From assembly GCF_030499515.1 (NCBI RefSeq), contig NZ_JASTWJ010000001.1, positions 4,816,001 to 4,880,000 of the forward strand: a stretch of DNA of 64,000 nucleotides. Reading direction: 5' to 3'. Position numbers and translations under genes: made by a program. Below the pieces are notes generated by a model. It saw nothing but the letters and a program-made list of their open reading frames with translations. It had not been told where the DNA came from and made no database searches. Every line of letters begins with the position of its first letter. The first letter of the stretch is position 1. This DNA is from Streptomyces sp. DT2A-34. GTDB lineage: Bacteria; Actinomycetota; Actinomycetes; Streptomycetales; Streptomycetaceae. Below, piece after piece: positions 33,355 through 42,056 of this stretch.

Positions 33355-36300
33355 TTAACCGGGGGCCTTTCCTACGAGCGGCCGGCGTGCGGTCTTGCCT
33401 GGCCTGGAGCGCGGATGTGCCTCGTCGGCCGAGGGAGACGCGGCTTCGCGCCGTGCTCCGGGAGGCGGCACGGCCTCCGGCGTCACGATGCCGTGCGCGG
33501 ACGCGCCGGGCTTCCGGGACGCGTGCTGCCGAGCGACGGGCGGCGACGAGGTGGTGCGCGCCGGCGCCGGAGTCCCGGTCGGCTTCGGCGAAGCGGCTGG
33601 GGCGGGGCCGACTTCCGCGACCGGGTCGGCGGTGCCGGACACGGCGCACAGGCGCCGGTAGGGCACATCGGGGAGGTAGGTCCGCCATTCGTCGGCGGTC
33701 AGGTTGCGGCCGGCGCGCGCACAGAGCCGGCTGACCACCTGGGCGGCTCCGACGGCGTACCGCTGGACGGGGACATGGGCGCTGCTGGCGTGGACGGAGT
33801 CGCCGTGCCCGTCGAAGGCGAGCGAACGGATCGCCTCGCCGGGCGTGGTGAGGCTGCCACCGAGAGGCTGCCGGGTGGCGGTGTCCCACAGCCGGAGCGC
33901 GCCGGAGGCGTAACCCACCGCGAGGGTGCGGCCGTCGGAGCTGAAGGCGAGCGCGGTGACCCGGGCGCCGATCGCTCCGTCGCCGGCCACTCCGGCGACG
34001 GGCGGGATGACGGCCTCCCGGTGGCGTTCGGTACGGCCGTGCCAGACCGTGACGCTGCCGAAGCCGCCACCGGTGGCGAGGTGGACGCCGTCGGGGCTGA
34101 GAGCGAGAACCTCCGCGCCGCCGTCCGGGCCGAGCGGTACGTCGGTGTCCAGGCCGAACGGCAGCGCGGAGGCCGGGCCGGTGAAACCGGAGGCCAGGGC
34201 GGACTTCAGGGTCGCGGTCAGGGCTTCGGGCCGGTCGGTCCGCGTTCCGCGGGCGGTGTTCCACACCTCTCCGGTGGGCGAGCCGGCGGCCGTCGCCCGG
34301 GAGAGGAGCAGTTTCCCGCCGCCCGGGGTGAGCGCGATGGAGCGGACCGGGGACGATCCGCCAGGCTGAAGGACCGCCCGCACTCGGTGATCTGTCACAT
34401 TCCATACGACGAACCGCGCGCCGGACGCTTCCGGCTCCCCCACGCCGTACGCGAAGTCCCGCTCGTCCGGACTGAACGTCATCAGCGGCCCGACGCCCCC
34501 GGCCCCACTCCGGCCGTCGGCTGCCGCGAGTGAGGGCAGCCGGGCGAGGACACGACCCGTCCGGGTGTCGCGCAGGCTGAAGCGGTAGTGGTCGCCGTGC
34601 CGTTCGGCGGTGGCCAGCAGGCGGCCGTCCGGGCTGAACGTCTCGCGGTCCAGCGGCCGTTCGAGCCACGGAGAGGTGAGGGGCACCGCGAGGTCGAGGG
34701 AGTGCACGGTGCCGTCGGCCAGGTAGCGCAGGGTCGGGCCGTCCGGATCCCAGGCGAGGGCGGTGACGGGCCCGTCGGAGAGGGCGTGGCGGAACACCGG
34801 TGCCCCCGCCGCCGATATGCGCCAGACCGTCGTCCCGTCCGGGCCGGCCACCGCGAGGAACCGCCCGTCCGGGGTGAAGGCGAGGTGGGACACGCCGGGT
34901 TGGGCGATGTCCGCGAGCTCCCGGCCCGAGGCCGTGTCCCAGACGCGTATCGCAGCGTCGGAGACCGCCGCGAAGCGCGTCCCGGCCCGGTCGAAGACGA
35001 GGGCGGCGGACGAGCACTCCACCGCCGACGAGTCCTGCCAGGCGCCGGTGACCGTGCGGTGGCGGACGATGTCCCGCAGCATGAGCGGCTGGCCCTGTGC
35101 GCACACGGCCGCCAGGCGCCCGTCCGCACTCGGCACGACGACGTCCATGGCACTGGCGGCACCTGCGGCGGAACGCTCCAGCACCACCGGGTCGTCCGTG
35201 AACGCGCTCAACTGCGCCGTCGTATCGGGGCCGTTCACGACGTACGCGCCGACGCCGAGCTCCGAGTCGGCCGCCCCGTGATACCCGACGGGGTCCTCCG
35301 TCCCCGCCGGCAGCCGCCACAGCCGGGAGGCGCCGTCACCGTCAGTACCGGCCAGGGCGAGGGTCCGCCCGTCGAGGCTGACCGCGGTCACCGCACGGTC
35401 CGGCAGGCGTCCCGATCCGGTACGGCGATGTGTGGCCACGTCCCAGGCCGACCACCGGCCGCCGCCGACGCCGAGCAGGGTGCGCCCGGAGTCGGCGAGG
35501 AAGTCGCGGGTGTCGTCGTTCTGGTCGGGGTCGGTGAAGGCGTCGCGTTCGGGTTCGGCGAGGGCGTCGAAGAGGGCGGCGCGGCTCTCGGGCAGCGGGG
35601 CGAGCCGCCAGGCGGCGATGCCGAGCAGGGTCCTGGTGCGGGGATCGGTCACCCGTTCCCCGCCGACGAGGCCGGCGGCCTGGCGGGCTCCGGCCAGGCT
35701 GCGCTCCCTCTCCGCCACGTCGCTCTCGTGCCAGGCGATCTGCCCGGCGACCAGGATCCCGCACACGACGAAGATGAGCGCCCCGACGAGTCTTCGCATG
35801 TGGCGCTGCGCCCGGGCGGCCGTCCAGCGCTCCATGCGGTGGGCCACCCGAGAGGCGCTGAGGAAGGCGCGCTCCCGTGCGGCGAGGTCGTCGTCCTGCT
35901 GTTCGCGGGTGAACAGCACGTCGGCCAGGGCGAGGTTGATCCCCCGGTACAGGGTGCCGGGGTCGCGGCCGTGCTCCTGCCAGTTGCGGGCGGCCTCGGT
36001 GAGGTGGCGGTGCATGCGCAGCCGCTCGCGGTTCTCCTCGAGCCAGCACTGCAGCCGGGGCCAGCCGGTGATGAGGGCCTCGTGGGCGAGTTCGACGTTC
36101 TCCTCGTCCACGGTGACGAGCCGGGCCTGGGAGAGCCGTTCGAGGACGAAGGGCACCTCGGGGTCGGGCCATTCGCGCAGGTCGGCCCGTCTGACCGGGC
36201 GGCGGCTGTCGGGCGTGCCGTCGCCGGGGGCGATGAGGGCGAGCAGGAGCCGGCGGGCGGTGCCGGCCTGGTCGGGCGACAGGCTGCCGTAGACCTCCTC

Positions 36301-37341
36301 GGCCGCCGCGGCGATCGCTCCGTGGACGCCGCCCGTCTCCTCGTAGGCAGCGAGCGTCAGCACTCCGCTGCGTCTGCGGCGCCAGGTCTCGCGCAGGGCG
36401 TGCGAGAGCAGCGGCAGCGCGCCGGGCTGGCCGTACACCTCCTCGACGATGCGGGCGGTGAGTTCCCGTTCGACCCGCAGGCCGGCCGCCGTGGCCGGTT
36501 TGACGATGGCGTCCCGCAGTTGGTCCCGGGTCATCGGGCCGACCGTCAGGCTCGTGTGCCGCAGTGCCTCGGCGAGGCCGGGGTGCTCGGCGCACCGGCC
36601 GTGGAAGCCGGCGCCCACCGCCACGACCACGCGCAGGCGGCCGCCGGAGTCCTTGGCGGCGAGCAGCTGCTCGACGAACAGCCACCGTTCGGCCCGGTCG
36701 CGGCAGAGCGTGAAGATCTCCTCGAACTGGTCGACCACGACGATGCGGTACGGCTCGCCCGGTCCCGGCGCCAGAAGTCGGCCGTGCGTGGCGACCGGCC
36801 GCGAGCCGGGTGTGATCAGCCGCAACTCCGCCGCACAGCCCGCCTCCTGGACGACCTTCTCCAGCAGGGGCAGCACGCCGGCCCGCAGCAGGGAGGACTT
36901 GCCGCTGCCGGATGCGCCGACGAGCACCGCGAACAGGTGCTCCTTCATCAGCCTCACCGTGTCCTCGGCGAGCTCGGCCCGGCCGAAGAACAGCTCCTGG
37001 TCGGCCGGTTCGAACTGGGTGAGTCCCTTGTACGGTGACTCGCCGCCCTCGGTTCCGCGGGCCGCGACGTCGGTGGCCGCCGCCAGCCGGCTCTCCCACT
37101 CGTCCGGATCGGCCTCGCAGGCCCGCGCGTACGCGCGCACGACCGCCACCGACGGCAGCCGCTCGCCCGAGGCCGCCCGTGACAGGGCGGCCACCGAGAC
37201 GCGGGCCTGTTCGGACATCGTCCGGTACGACGGGGAGCCGGCCCGCGCACGTAGTGACCGCAGCTCGTGGGCGAAGCGCTGCACCGGCCCCGCGTCGGGA
37301 TCGAGCAGCCGCTCGGGGCGTCCCCGCTGTCGGCTGCTCAC
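33355..37341 (-). CDS. nSTAND1 NTPase with N-terminal HTH and C-terminal WD40 propeller (1)
   Basis: 1,328 residues, starting GTG at 37341 (AGGAG upstream; ATG at 37362 is less likely). Order: XRE-like helix-turn-helix (about 10-85), nSTAND1 P-loop NTPase with Walker A GASGSGKSS (about 144) and VVVDQFEEIF (about 202), a membrane helix (about 515-535), WD40 repeats (about 600-1,240), then a Pro/Ala/Arg tail. STAND NTPases are signal-responsive switches; WD40 is the likely sensor. The paralogue at 49.5 kb shares this order. Confidence 0.9.
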   Translation of the reverse strand: MSSRQRGRPERLLDPDAGPVQRFAHELRSLRARAGSPSYRTMSEQARVSVAALSRAASGERLPSVAVVRAYARACEADPDEWESRLAAATDVAARGTEGGESPYKGLTQFEPADQELFFGRAELAEDTVRLMKEHLFAVLVGASGSGKSSLLRAGVLPLLEKVVQEAGCAAELRLITPGSRPVATHGRLLAPGPGEPYRIVVVDQFEEIFTLCRDRAERWLFVEQLLAAKDSGGRLRVVVAVGAGFHGRCAEHPGLAEALRHTSLTVGPMTRDQLRDAIVKPATAAGLRVERELTARIVEEVYGQPGALPLLSHALRETWRRRRSGVLTLAAYEETGGVHGAIAAAAEEVYGSLSPDQAGTARRLLLALIAPGDGTPDSRRPVRRADLREWPDPEVPFVLERLSQARLVTVDEENVELAHEALITGWPRLQCWLEENRERLRMHRHLTEAARNWQEHGRDPGTLYRGINLALADVLFTREQQDDDLAARERAFLSASRVAHRMERWTAARAQRHMRRLVGALIFVVCGILVAGQIAWHESDVAERERSLAGARQAAGLVGGERVTDPRTRTLLGIAAWRLAPLPESRAALFDALAEPERDAFTDPDQNDDTRDFLADSGRTLLGVGGGRWSAWDVATHRRTGSGRLPDRAVTAVSLDGRTLALAGTDGDGASRLWRLPAGTEDPVGYHGAADSELGVGAYVVNGPDTTAQLSAFTDDPVVLERSAAGAASAMDVVVPSADGRLAAVCAQGQPLMLRDIVRHRTVTGAWQDSSAVECSSAALVFDRAGTRFAAVSDAAIRVWDTASGRELADIAQPGVSHLAFTPDGRFLAVAGPDGTTVWRISAAGAPVFRHALSDGPVTALAWDPDGPTLRYLADGTVHSLDLAVPLTSPWLERPLDRETFSPDGRLLATAERHGDHYRFSLRDTRTGRVLARLPSLAAADGRSGAGGVGPLMTFSPDERDFAYGVGEPEASGARFVVWNVTDHRVRAVLQPGGSSPVRSIALTPGGGKLLLSRATAAGSPTGEVWNTARGTRTDRPEALTATLKSALASGFTGPASALPFGLDTDVPLGPDGGAEVLALSPDGVHLATGGGFGSVTVWHGRTERHREAVIPPVAGVAGDGAIGARVTALAFSSDGRTLAVGYASGALRLWDTATRQPLGGSLTTPGEAIRSLAFDGHGDSVHASSAHVPVQRYAVGAAQVVSRLCARAGRNLTADEWRTYLPDVPYRRLCAVSGTADPVAEVGPAPAASPKPTGTPAPARTTSSPPVARQHASRKPGASAHGIVTPEAVPPPGARREAASPSADEAHPRSRPGKTARRPLVGKAPG

Positions 37342-38027
37342 GGCCGCTCCTGCACATGGCATCTCACGTTCACAGGAATTCGCTCTCGCAAACGATTCGG
37401 GACGAACTGCATGGAGGAGGTGAGTATGTCATGACAGATTGAGAGTTCAAGGGATGCGTTGAGTCTTTGCCAGTAATGGATCACACGACGTTGCGTGATC
37501 GTTCAGATGGTGGCGCCGACCAAGCTGTTCGAAGATGTCTCGCAGCCAGTACTCCAGGCGCACTTCGTGATCTGACGGAGATCCGCACACCCGCACCTGT
37601 CTCTCGCCACGATCACCCCAATCGGCGAACACGGGCACGCGCGTTCGCCTTCACCGGACTCCGCCGGGCAGACCGCAGCGGCGCTCCACGCCTGGGAAGC
37701 CGGATACGGCGACGCTCCGCGTCACTGTCACGGGATGCGATTCCTCCCCGGCGTGAACGCCGGGGGCCTCCCCACAAGAGACCAGGTGAGAACTCTGTCC
37801 ACTTCGCCGGGAAAGCGAACACCACGAAGAGCGGATCAGCTCGTTCCCTGTGTGACGGAATCGTGATTTCGCTTTGAAGTTCCGTTGCGTTCTCGCAGGT
37901 TGACAGTGCTCTTCCGCCACCCGACGATGTGCTCACCACTGTGGCGCATGTGACCAATGAGCCCAGCGATTCTGTGATTCCACTTCGTCGATGCTTCTTC
38001 GACCACTCACCCCACGATGGGATACGC
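37342..38027. other. Gene-poor region before the LAETG protein
   Basis: 686 nt with no confident gene. A 63-codon minus ORF (37447-37638) has some protein-like composition but no recognised family and no clear ribosome-binding site. A near-palindrome is at 37479-37500 (GATCACACGACGTTGCGTGATC-like) and an IS605-type hairpin at 37746-37765. Confidence 0.55.
37746..37765. repeat. IS200/IS605-type end hairpin relic
   Basis: CCCCGGCG-TGAA-CGCCGGGG within ATTCCTCCCC...GGGGGCCTCC context, typical of TnpB-element ends. No transposase gene remains nearby. Confidence 0.5.
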
Positions 38028-38963
38028 ATGTCCATAGCGAGACGTGTCATGGCGCGACGCCTACTGGGGACGGGCGCCGCGTCGCTCGTTCTCTGCGCTG
38101 CCGGTGTCGCCTCCGCCTCCGGCGCCTGGGCCACCGGGTCGCACGGCGGCGACGGCTGGAAGTCCGGCGGCACCTACCAGCCCGGCACCGGCGCCGGCAC
38201 GGAGACGGCCACCGACCGCTGCCAGTTCTCGCTCGACGGTGCGAACTTCTACGACTCCGTCAAGGTCGACGACCAGAACCTGAAGGTCACCGACGACGGC
38301 AAGGTCCACATCACGGTCCGCGCCGCCGCCGACGCCACGACCTGCACCGCCTCGCTCGCCTCCTACCTCGCCCACGGCCCGACCTTCGCCACCTCCGGCG
38401 AGCAGGTCTTCGTCGACTTCGACACCGTCACGGTCAAGCCCGGCGGCACCGACACCCTCGACATCGCCGTCCCGGACGCGGGCTGCTTCGCGCAGATCGA
38501 CCTGTACCGGGGCGCGGTGAAGTTCGACGGCAAGCTCGACGCGAACGACGGCTTCGTCCACGGTGACCTGCCCAAGGGCCCGGACCGCCCGGTCATCAAG
38601 GACAAGCTGATCGCGGCCTGGAACGGCGGCACGAAGGACTGCACGACGGAGCCGCCGGCGACCGAGGAGCCGCCGACCACGCCGCCGGTCGAGCCGTCTC
38701 AGCCGGAGTCCGAGGAGCCGTCGACCCCGGCTGAGGAGACGACGCCGCCGGCCTCGGAGACCCCGTCGACCGAGACCCCGACCCCGGAGCCCTCCGAGTC
38801 GACGTCCGCCCCGGCGCCCTCCCCCAACGGCGGCGGCGGTGACCTCGCCGAGACCGGCGGCAGCAGCGCGACCGGCCCGATCGCCATCGGCGCGGTGGTG
38901 CTGCTGGCGGGCGGCGCGGCGTTCGTCGTGGCGTCGAAGCGGCGGCGTACGGCGCGTTCCTGA
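38028..38963 (+). CDS. LAETG cell-wall-anchored protein
   Basis: 311 residues. Sec signal (LVLCAAGVASASGAWA); a Cys-containing beta domain (about 50-210); a long Pro/Glu/Thr/Ser stalk; then the sorting signal DLAETGGSS, a hydrophobic helix and a KRRR tail. LAETG is the preferred class E sortase signal of Streptomyces, so the class E-type sortase at 21.1 kb or a relative could anchor it. Start 38028 preferred over upstream in-frame codons. Confidence 0.85.
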   Translation: MSIARRVMARRLLGTGAASLVLCAAGVASASGAWATGSHGGDGWKSGGTYQPGTGAGTETATDRCQFSLDGANFYDSVKVDDQNLKVTDDGKVHITVRAAADATTCTASLASYLAHGPTFATSGEQVFVDFDTVTVKPGGTDTLDIAVPDAGCFAQIDLYRGAVKFDGKLDANDGFVHGDLPKGPDRPVIKDKLIAAWNGGTKDCTTEPPATEEPPTTPPVEPSQPESEEPSTPAEETTPPASETPSTETPTPEPSESTSAPAPSPNGGGGDLAETGGSSATGPIAIGAVVLLAGGAAFVVASKRRRTARS

Positions 38964-38977
38964 TCAACGGCAATGTG

Positions 38978-39012
38978 AAGGGGCCCGGGGTGATTCCCTG
39001 GGCCCCTTTCTG
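38978..39012 (+). terminator. Terminator of the LAETG protein gene
   Basis: AAGGGGCCCGGGG and CCCTGGGCCCCTTT pair as a strong hairpin with a short loop, followed by CTGTT; it also faces the end of the convergent permease gene. Confidence 0.85.
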
Positions 39013-39029
39013 TTCCGCACAGTCTCGCC

Positions 39030-39896
39030 TCAGCCGGTCGGGGCCTCCCGGCGCGAGTACGCCCAGTAGCCCGCCGCGGTCAGCGCGGCCGTGTAGAGCA
39101 GGTAGACCACCAGGGCCACCGGGGTCGACAGATCCGACCCGACCATTGCTTCCACGAAGGTTCGCTCATCGCCCGCAAACGCCGATACATCGGTGAGCAT
39201 CGCCCGGCCGGCCGAGAACGGCAGCCAGTTGCCCACCCCGTCCAGCCCCGGGATGTATCCCAGCAGCAGCCCGGTCAGCCGCTCGCCCAGCATGGGCCAC
39301 AGGCACAGCACCACCACCGGCACGGTCCTGCTCCGCATCAGCGCCACCAGCGCCATGCACACCAGCGCCCAGCAGCCCATCCACAGCACGAACCGCAGCA
39401 TCGGCACCAGAACCGCACCCCACGCCGGCTGCGGCGCGCCCGACACGGCGAGGACGACCGCCGCCGACACCCCGCCCACCAGCGCACTCGTCGCCGCCGT
39501 CCCGGCACCCACCAGGAACCCGACCACGCTCTTCGCTAGGTACGCGGTCCGCCGGCCGTTGACTGCGAGCCACGTCGTACGCGCCGCGCCCCGCACCAGG
39601 TCGGTGGAGACCGGGCCTGTGCCGAGGATCAGCACGAGGAAGCACAGCATGGGGATCTGGGTCGTCATCGGCGCCCATGCCAGCAGGTCGCCCATCGCCG
39701 CGGCACCCATGGGCCGCGTCCTGTCCAGGTCGAACAGCATCCCCGGGCCGGTGAGCAGGCTCAGCACGGCCACCACGGCGAGCAACACCCAGGTGGACCG
39801 CAGCGCGGTGAGATGCCGCCACTCGTACCGGCACGCGTTGCGCAACGCCTCACCGGCGGGAACCGTCCGAGGGGTGTGTGTCACGTCAGGGGTCAC
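39030..39896 (-). CDS. ABC transporter permease of bacteriocin-like operon
   Basis: 288 residues, about six membrane helices in ABC2-type arrangement (STWVLLAVVAVLSLLTGPGM, IPMLCFLVLILGTGPVSTDL, VVYLLYTAALTAAGYWAYSR). The GTG start at 39896 overlaps the ATPase stop as GTGA, so it is the coupled partner of that ATPase. It could export or expel the small secreted peptide encoded first in the operon. Confidence 0.88.
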   Translation of the reverse strand: MTPDVTHTPRTVPAGEALRNACRYEWRHLTALRSTWVLLAVVAVLSLLTGPGMLFDLDRTRPMGAAAMGDLLAWAPMTTQIPMLCFLVLILGTGPVSTDLVRGAARTTWLAVNGRRTAYLAKSVVGFLVGAGTAATSALVGGVSAAVVLAVSGAPQPAWGAVLVPMLRFVLWMGCWALVCMALVALMRSRTVPVVVLCLWPMLGERLTGLLLGYIPGLDGVGNWLPFSAGRAMLTDVSAFAGDERTFVEAMVGSDLSTPVALVVYLLYTAALTAAGYWAYSRREAPTG

Positions 39897-40807
39897 GAGA
39901 TCCTGAACTCCTCTTCCGCGATGGACAGGTAGAAGTCCTCCAGCGAAGGCATGTCCTCGGACAGCCAGTGCAATGGCACGCCGCCGTCCGCCGCGAGGGT
40001 GGCGATCCGGATCCGGTCCAGTCCGGTGACGTGTGCGCTCGGCCCGCCCGCCGGGCTCAGCCGCCCGCCCTGCTCCTCCACCAGACGCGTGAGCTTCGGC
40101 AGGTCCGGCGTCTGCACGGTCACCACGCTCCGGCTGCCCGCCCGGGACAGCAGCTCCGCGATCGGCGAGTCGGCCACGACACGGCCGCGCGACAGCACGA
40201 CCACTCGGTCCGCGAGCTGCTCCATCTCGCCCAGCAGGTGGCTGGACACCATGACGGCCCTGCCCTGCGCGGCCTGGTCCCGCAGGAAGTCCCGTAGCCA
40301 GCGGATCGCGTGCGGGTCGAGTCCGTTCGCGGGCTCGTCGAGGATGAGCACCGGCGGATCGCCGAGCAACGCCTGCGCGATGCCCACGCGCTGGGCCATT
40401 CCCAGGGACAGCTGGGACAGTCGCAGCCGGCCCGCCTGAGTGAGGCCCACCAGCTCCAGCATGTCGTCGACGCGCCGGTCCGACGCGCCGCACCCGGCGG
40501 CCACCATCCGCAGATGGGACCGCACCCGGTGCTTGGGGTGGCCGACGATGCCGCCGAGGACTGCGCCCACGACCGCGCCCGGGGAGCCCCAGGCGTGCAG
40601 CGGGCGGCCGAGGAAGTGACTGGTGCCCTCGCCGTGGGCGAGGCCCAGCATCAGGCGGATGGTGGTGGTCTTGCCCGCGCCGTTGGCGCCGACGAAGCCG
40701 GTGACCTCGCCGGAGCGCAGTGTCAGCGACACGTCGTCGAGGACCGTTCTGCTGCCGAACGAGCGTCTCAGGTCCCGTGCTTCGGCCAGTACGTCGCCTT
40801 TTGGCAC
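39893..40807 (-). CDS. ABC transporter ATP-binding protein
   Basis: 304 residues. Walker A GANGAGKTTT, signature LSLGMAQRVGIAQALLG, Walker B PVLILDEPANGLDP, and the H-loop in VMVSSHLLGE, as in drug- or peptide-efflux ATPases of the CcmA type. The GTG start at 40807 follows GGAGGAACAC. Third gene of the operon. Confidence 0.93.
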   Translation of the reverse strand: MPKGDVLAEARDLRRSFGSRTVLDDVSLTLRSGEVTGFVGANGAGKTTTIRLMLGLAHGEGTSHFLGRPLHAWGSPGAVVGAVLGGIVGHPKHRVRSHLRMVAAGCGASDRRVDDMLELVGLTQAGRLRLSQLSLGMAQRVGIAQALLGDPPVLILDEPANGLDPHAIRWLRDFLRDQAAQGRAVMVSSHLLGEMEQLADRVVVLSRGRVVADSPIAELLSRAGSRSVVTVQTPDLPKLTRLVEEQGGRLSPAGGPSAHVTGLDRIRIATLAADGGVPLHWLSEDMPSLEDFYLSIAEEEFRIS

Positions 40808-40860
40808 AGCGTGTTCCTCCGTGCGTGGACCCAACCTACGAACCTGTCCCTGACGGAGCG

Positions 40861-41133
40861 TCAGGACCAGGGAAATCCTTTGTTGATGATGAAGAGAACG
40901 GTGAACAGCACCATTGCTCCCATCGGAACGATCACGAACGAGTCGGGCCGTTCGCGCCGGGCCGCGCCCCAGACGAGGGCGACAAGCGGCCCAATGAGCC
41001 CGGCGGCCATCAGAGCCCAGCCCGCGTCTTTGTTTCCGACCACGTGGAATGCGATGAACGCTGCCGTGATGAAGCAGAAGGGCGAGGCCCACAGGTTCTT
41101 GAGGGCGGAGGACATTTCGGTGGTGGAGGCCAT
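40861..41133 (-). CDS. Small three-helix membrane protein
   Basis: 90 residues: FCFITAAFIAFHVVGNKDAG, WALMAAGLIGPLVALVWGAA and FVIVPMGAMVLFTVLFIINK span the membrane. It lies between the putative peptide gene and the ABC genes, where bacteriocin immunity proteins are often found. No sequence family recognised. Confidence 0.75.
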   Translation of the reverse strand: MASTTEMSSALKNLWASPFCFITAAFIAFHVVGNKDAGWALMAAGLIGPLVALVWGAARRERPDSFVIVPMGAMVLFTVLFIINKGFPWS

Positions 41134-41211
41134 GAGTTCTTCCTCGCTATTGGGCGGGGCACCCGGGGGTCGGCCGTTTCTCCGACCGGCCCCCGGACGC
41201 CACCTCGACTT

Positions 41212-41682
41212 CTAGAACAGGCTGTTGATGTAGCTCCACAGCGCGTACTGCACTTCACCGCCGGCAGCGACCCAGGCGATACGGACCGGGTGGTACCAGG
41301 GCAGGCCGTTCATGTACCCGCGGAACTTGCCCCAGCCCGCCTTGGCGGCCTTGACCGCGTCGTCGTAGAGCTTGCCGCCGTGCCGCTTCATCAGGTTGTA
41401 CAGGGCCTTGACGGCGCTGCTGGCGGCACCACGGGTCTGGGCCTTGGTCGCCTTGCCGTCGGCCACCGCGCGCACCGACTGCACGTCCTGCGTGCTCAGT
41501 TCGGCCTTGACGGTCGGGTTGGCGAGAAACGTGCGGGCCTGAGCCGCGGACAGGCTCACCTCAGCGGTGGACGCCGTACGGGCGTGGGTGGCCTCCGCGG
41601 CCTGCGCCAGAGCGGCACCGGAGCCGAGCGCCACCGCGGCCATGGCGGAAACCGCCGCCATACGCAATGTATTGCGGGTCAT
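41212..41682 (-). CDS. Secreted cationic peptide precursor, bacteriocin-like
   Basis: 156 residues. Sec signal (RMAAVSAMAAVALGSGAALA, cleaved near AQA). An acidic/neutral pro-like segment (about 35-90) is followed by a Lys/Trp/Tyr-rich, Gly-containing C-terminus (LMKRHGGKLYDDAVKAAKAG, LPWYHPVRIAWVAAGGEVQY). Size, charge and linkage to an ABC pair plus a small membrane protein resemble Sec-exported bacteriocins; activity is inferred. AAGGGAG lies within a hairpin just upstream. Confidence 0.75.
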   Translation of the reverse strand: MTRNTLRMAAVSAMAAVALGSGAALAQAAEATHARTASTAEVSLSAAQARTFLANPTVKAELSTQDVQSVRAVADGKATKAQTRGAASSAVKALYNLMKRHGGKLYDDAVKAAKAGWGKFRGYMNGLPWYHPVRIAWVAAGGEVQYALWSYINSLF

Positions 41683-41691
41683 GTAGAATCT

Positions 41692-41713
41692 CCCTTGCGT
41701 TCAATCGCAAGGG
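41692..41713 (-). promoter_or_regulatory. Hairpin enclosing the ribosome-binding site of the peptide gene
   Basis: In mRNA sense, CCCTTGCG and CGCAAGGG pair (8 bp, 6-nt loop). The Shine-Dalgarno AAGGGAG is part of the 3' arm, so translation could be blocked when the stem forms. A second palindrome (CGCAAT-AC-ATTGCG) lies just inside the coding sequence at 41663-41676. Confidence 0.7.
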
Positions 41714-41981
41714 GAGGAAGCCCGTGCGGGCGACCTGAACAGGCGTGGAAACCGAAAAGGGTCCCCCCGGACTTCTTCCCCCGATTACTTCTCTGCGGAC
41801 ACGCCGAAAAAAGCCCCATAGGGGGCCGGTAAGGCCAAACCCACGGGTGCTGGATTACGGGGTCCTTGCGTCTCAACGCCGCTGGTCAGGACGGGTGTTC
41901 GACGCAGAGAGAAAATAACACAGCCTGAGGCCACTTGGCCAGAAACCGTGTTTGCGCGTGCGGGACATGTAAAAGCAATGC

Positions 41982-42011
41982 GCCAATTCAATTTAATTGG
42001 CAACTTTTTTT
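41982..42011 (+). terminator. AT-rich hairpin plus T7 tract without an upstream gene
   Basis: GCCAATT-CAATTT-AATTGGC followed by AAC and seven T residues: a textbook intrinsic terminator on the plus strand, unusual in Streptomyces. No plus-strand gene precedes it, so it may end an unannotated small RNA or be a regulator-binding palindrome. Confidence 0.5.
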
Positions 42012-42056
42012 CGACAGGCGATCGGCCAGACGCTCGGCAGACGATGGGAACGGCCG

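Larger units (their letters stand above)
41683..42056. other. Leader/intergenic region of the peptide operon
   Basis: 374 nt without a supported gene. It contains the ribosome-binding-site hairpin and an unusually AT-rich end with the inverted repeat described at 41982. The operon promoter must lie here, but I could not assign a -35/-10 pair with confidence. Confidence 0.55.

Noticed and set aside
37447..37638. 63-codon minus ORF as a gene
   Set aside because: No ribosome-binding site or family, and it sits beside IS relic DNA; left as unassigned.
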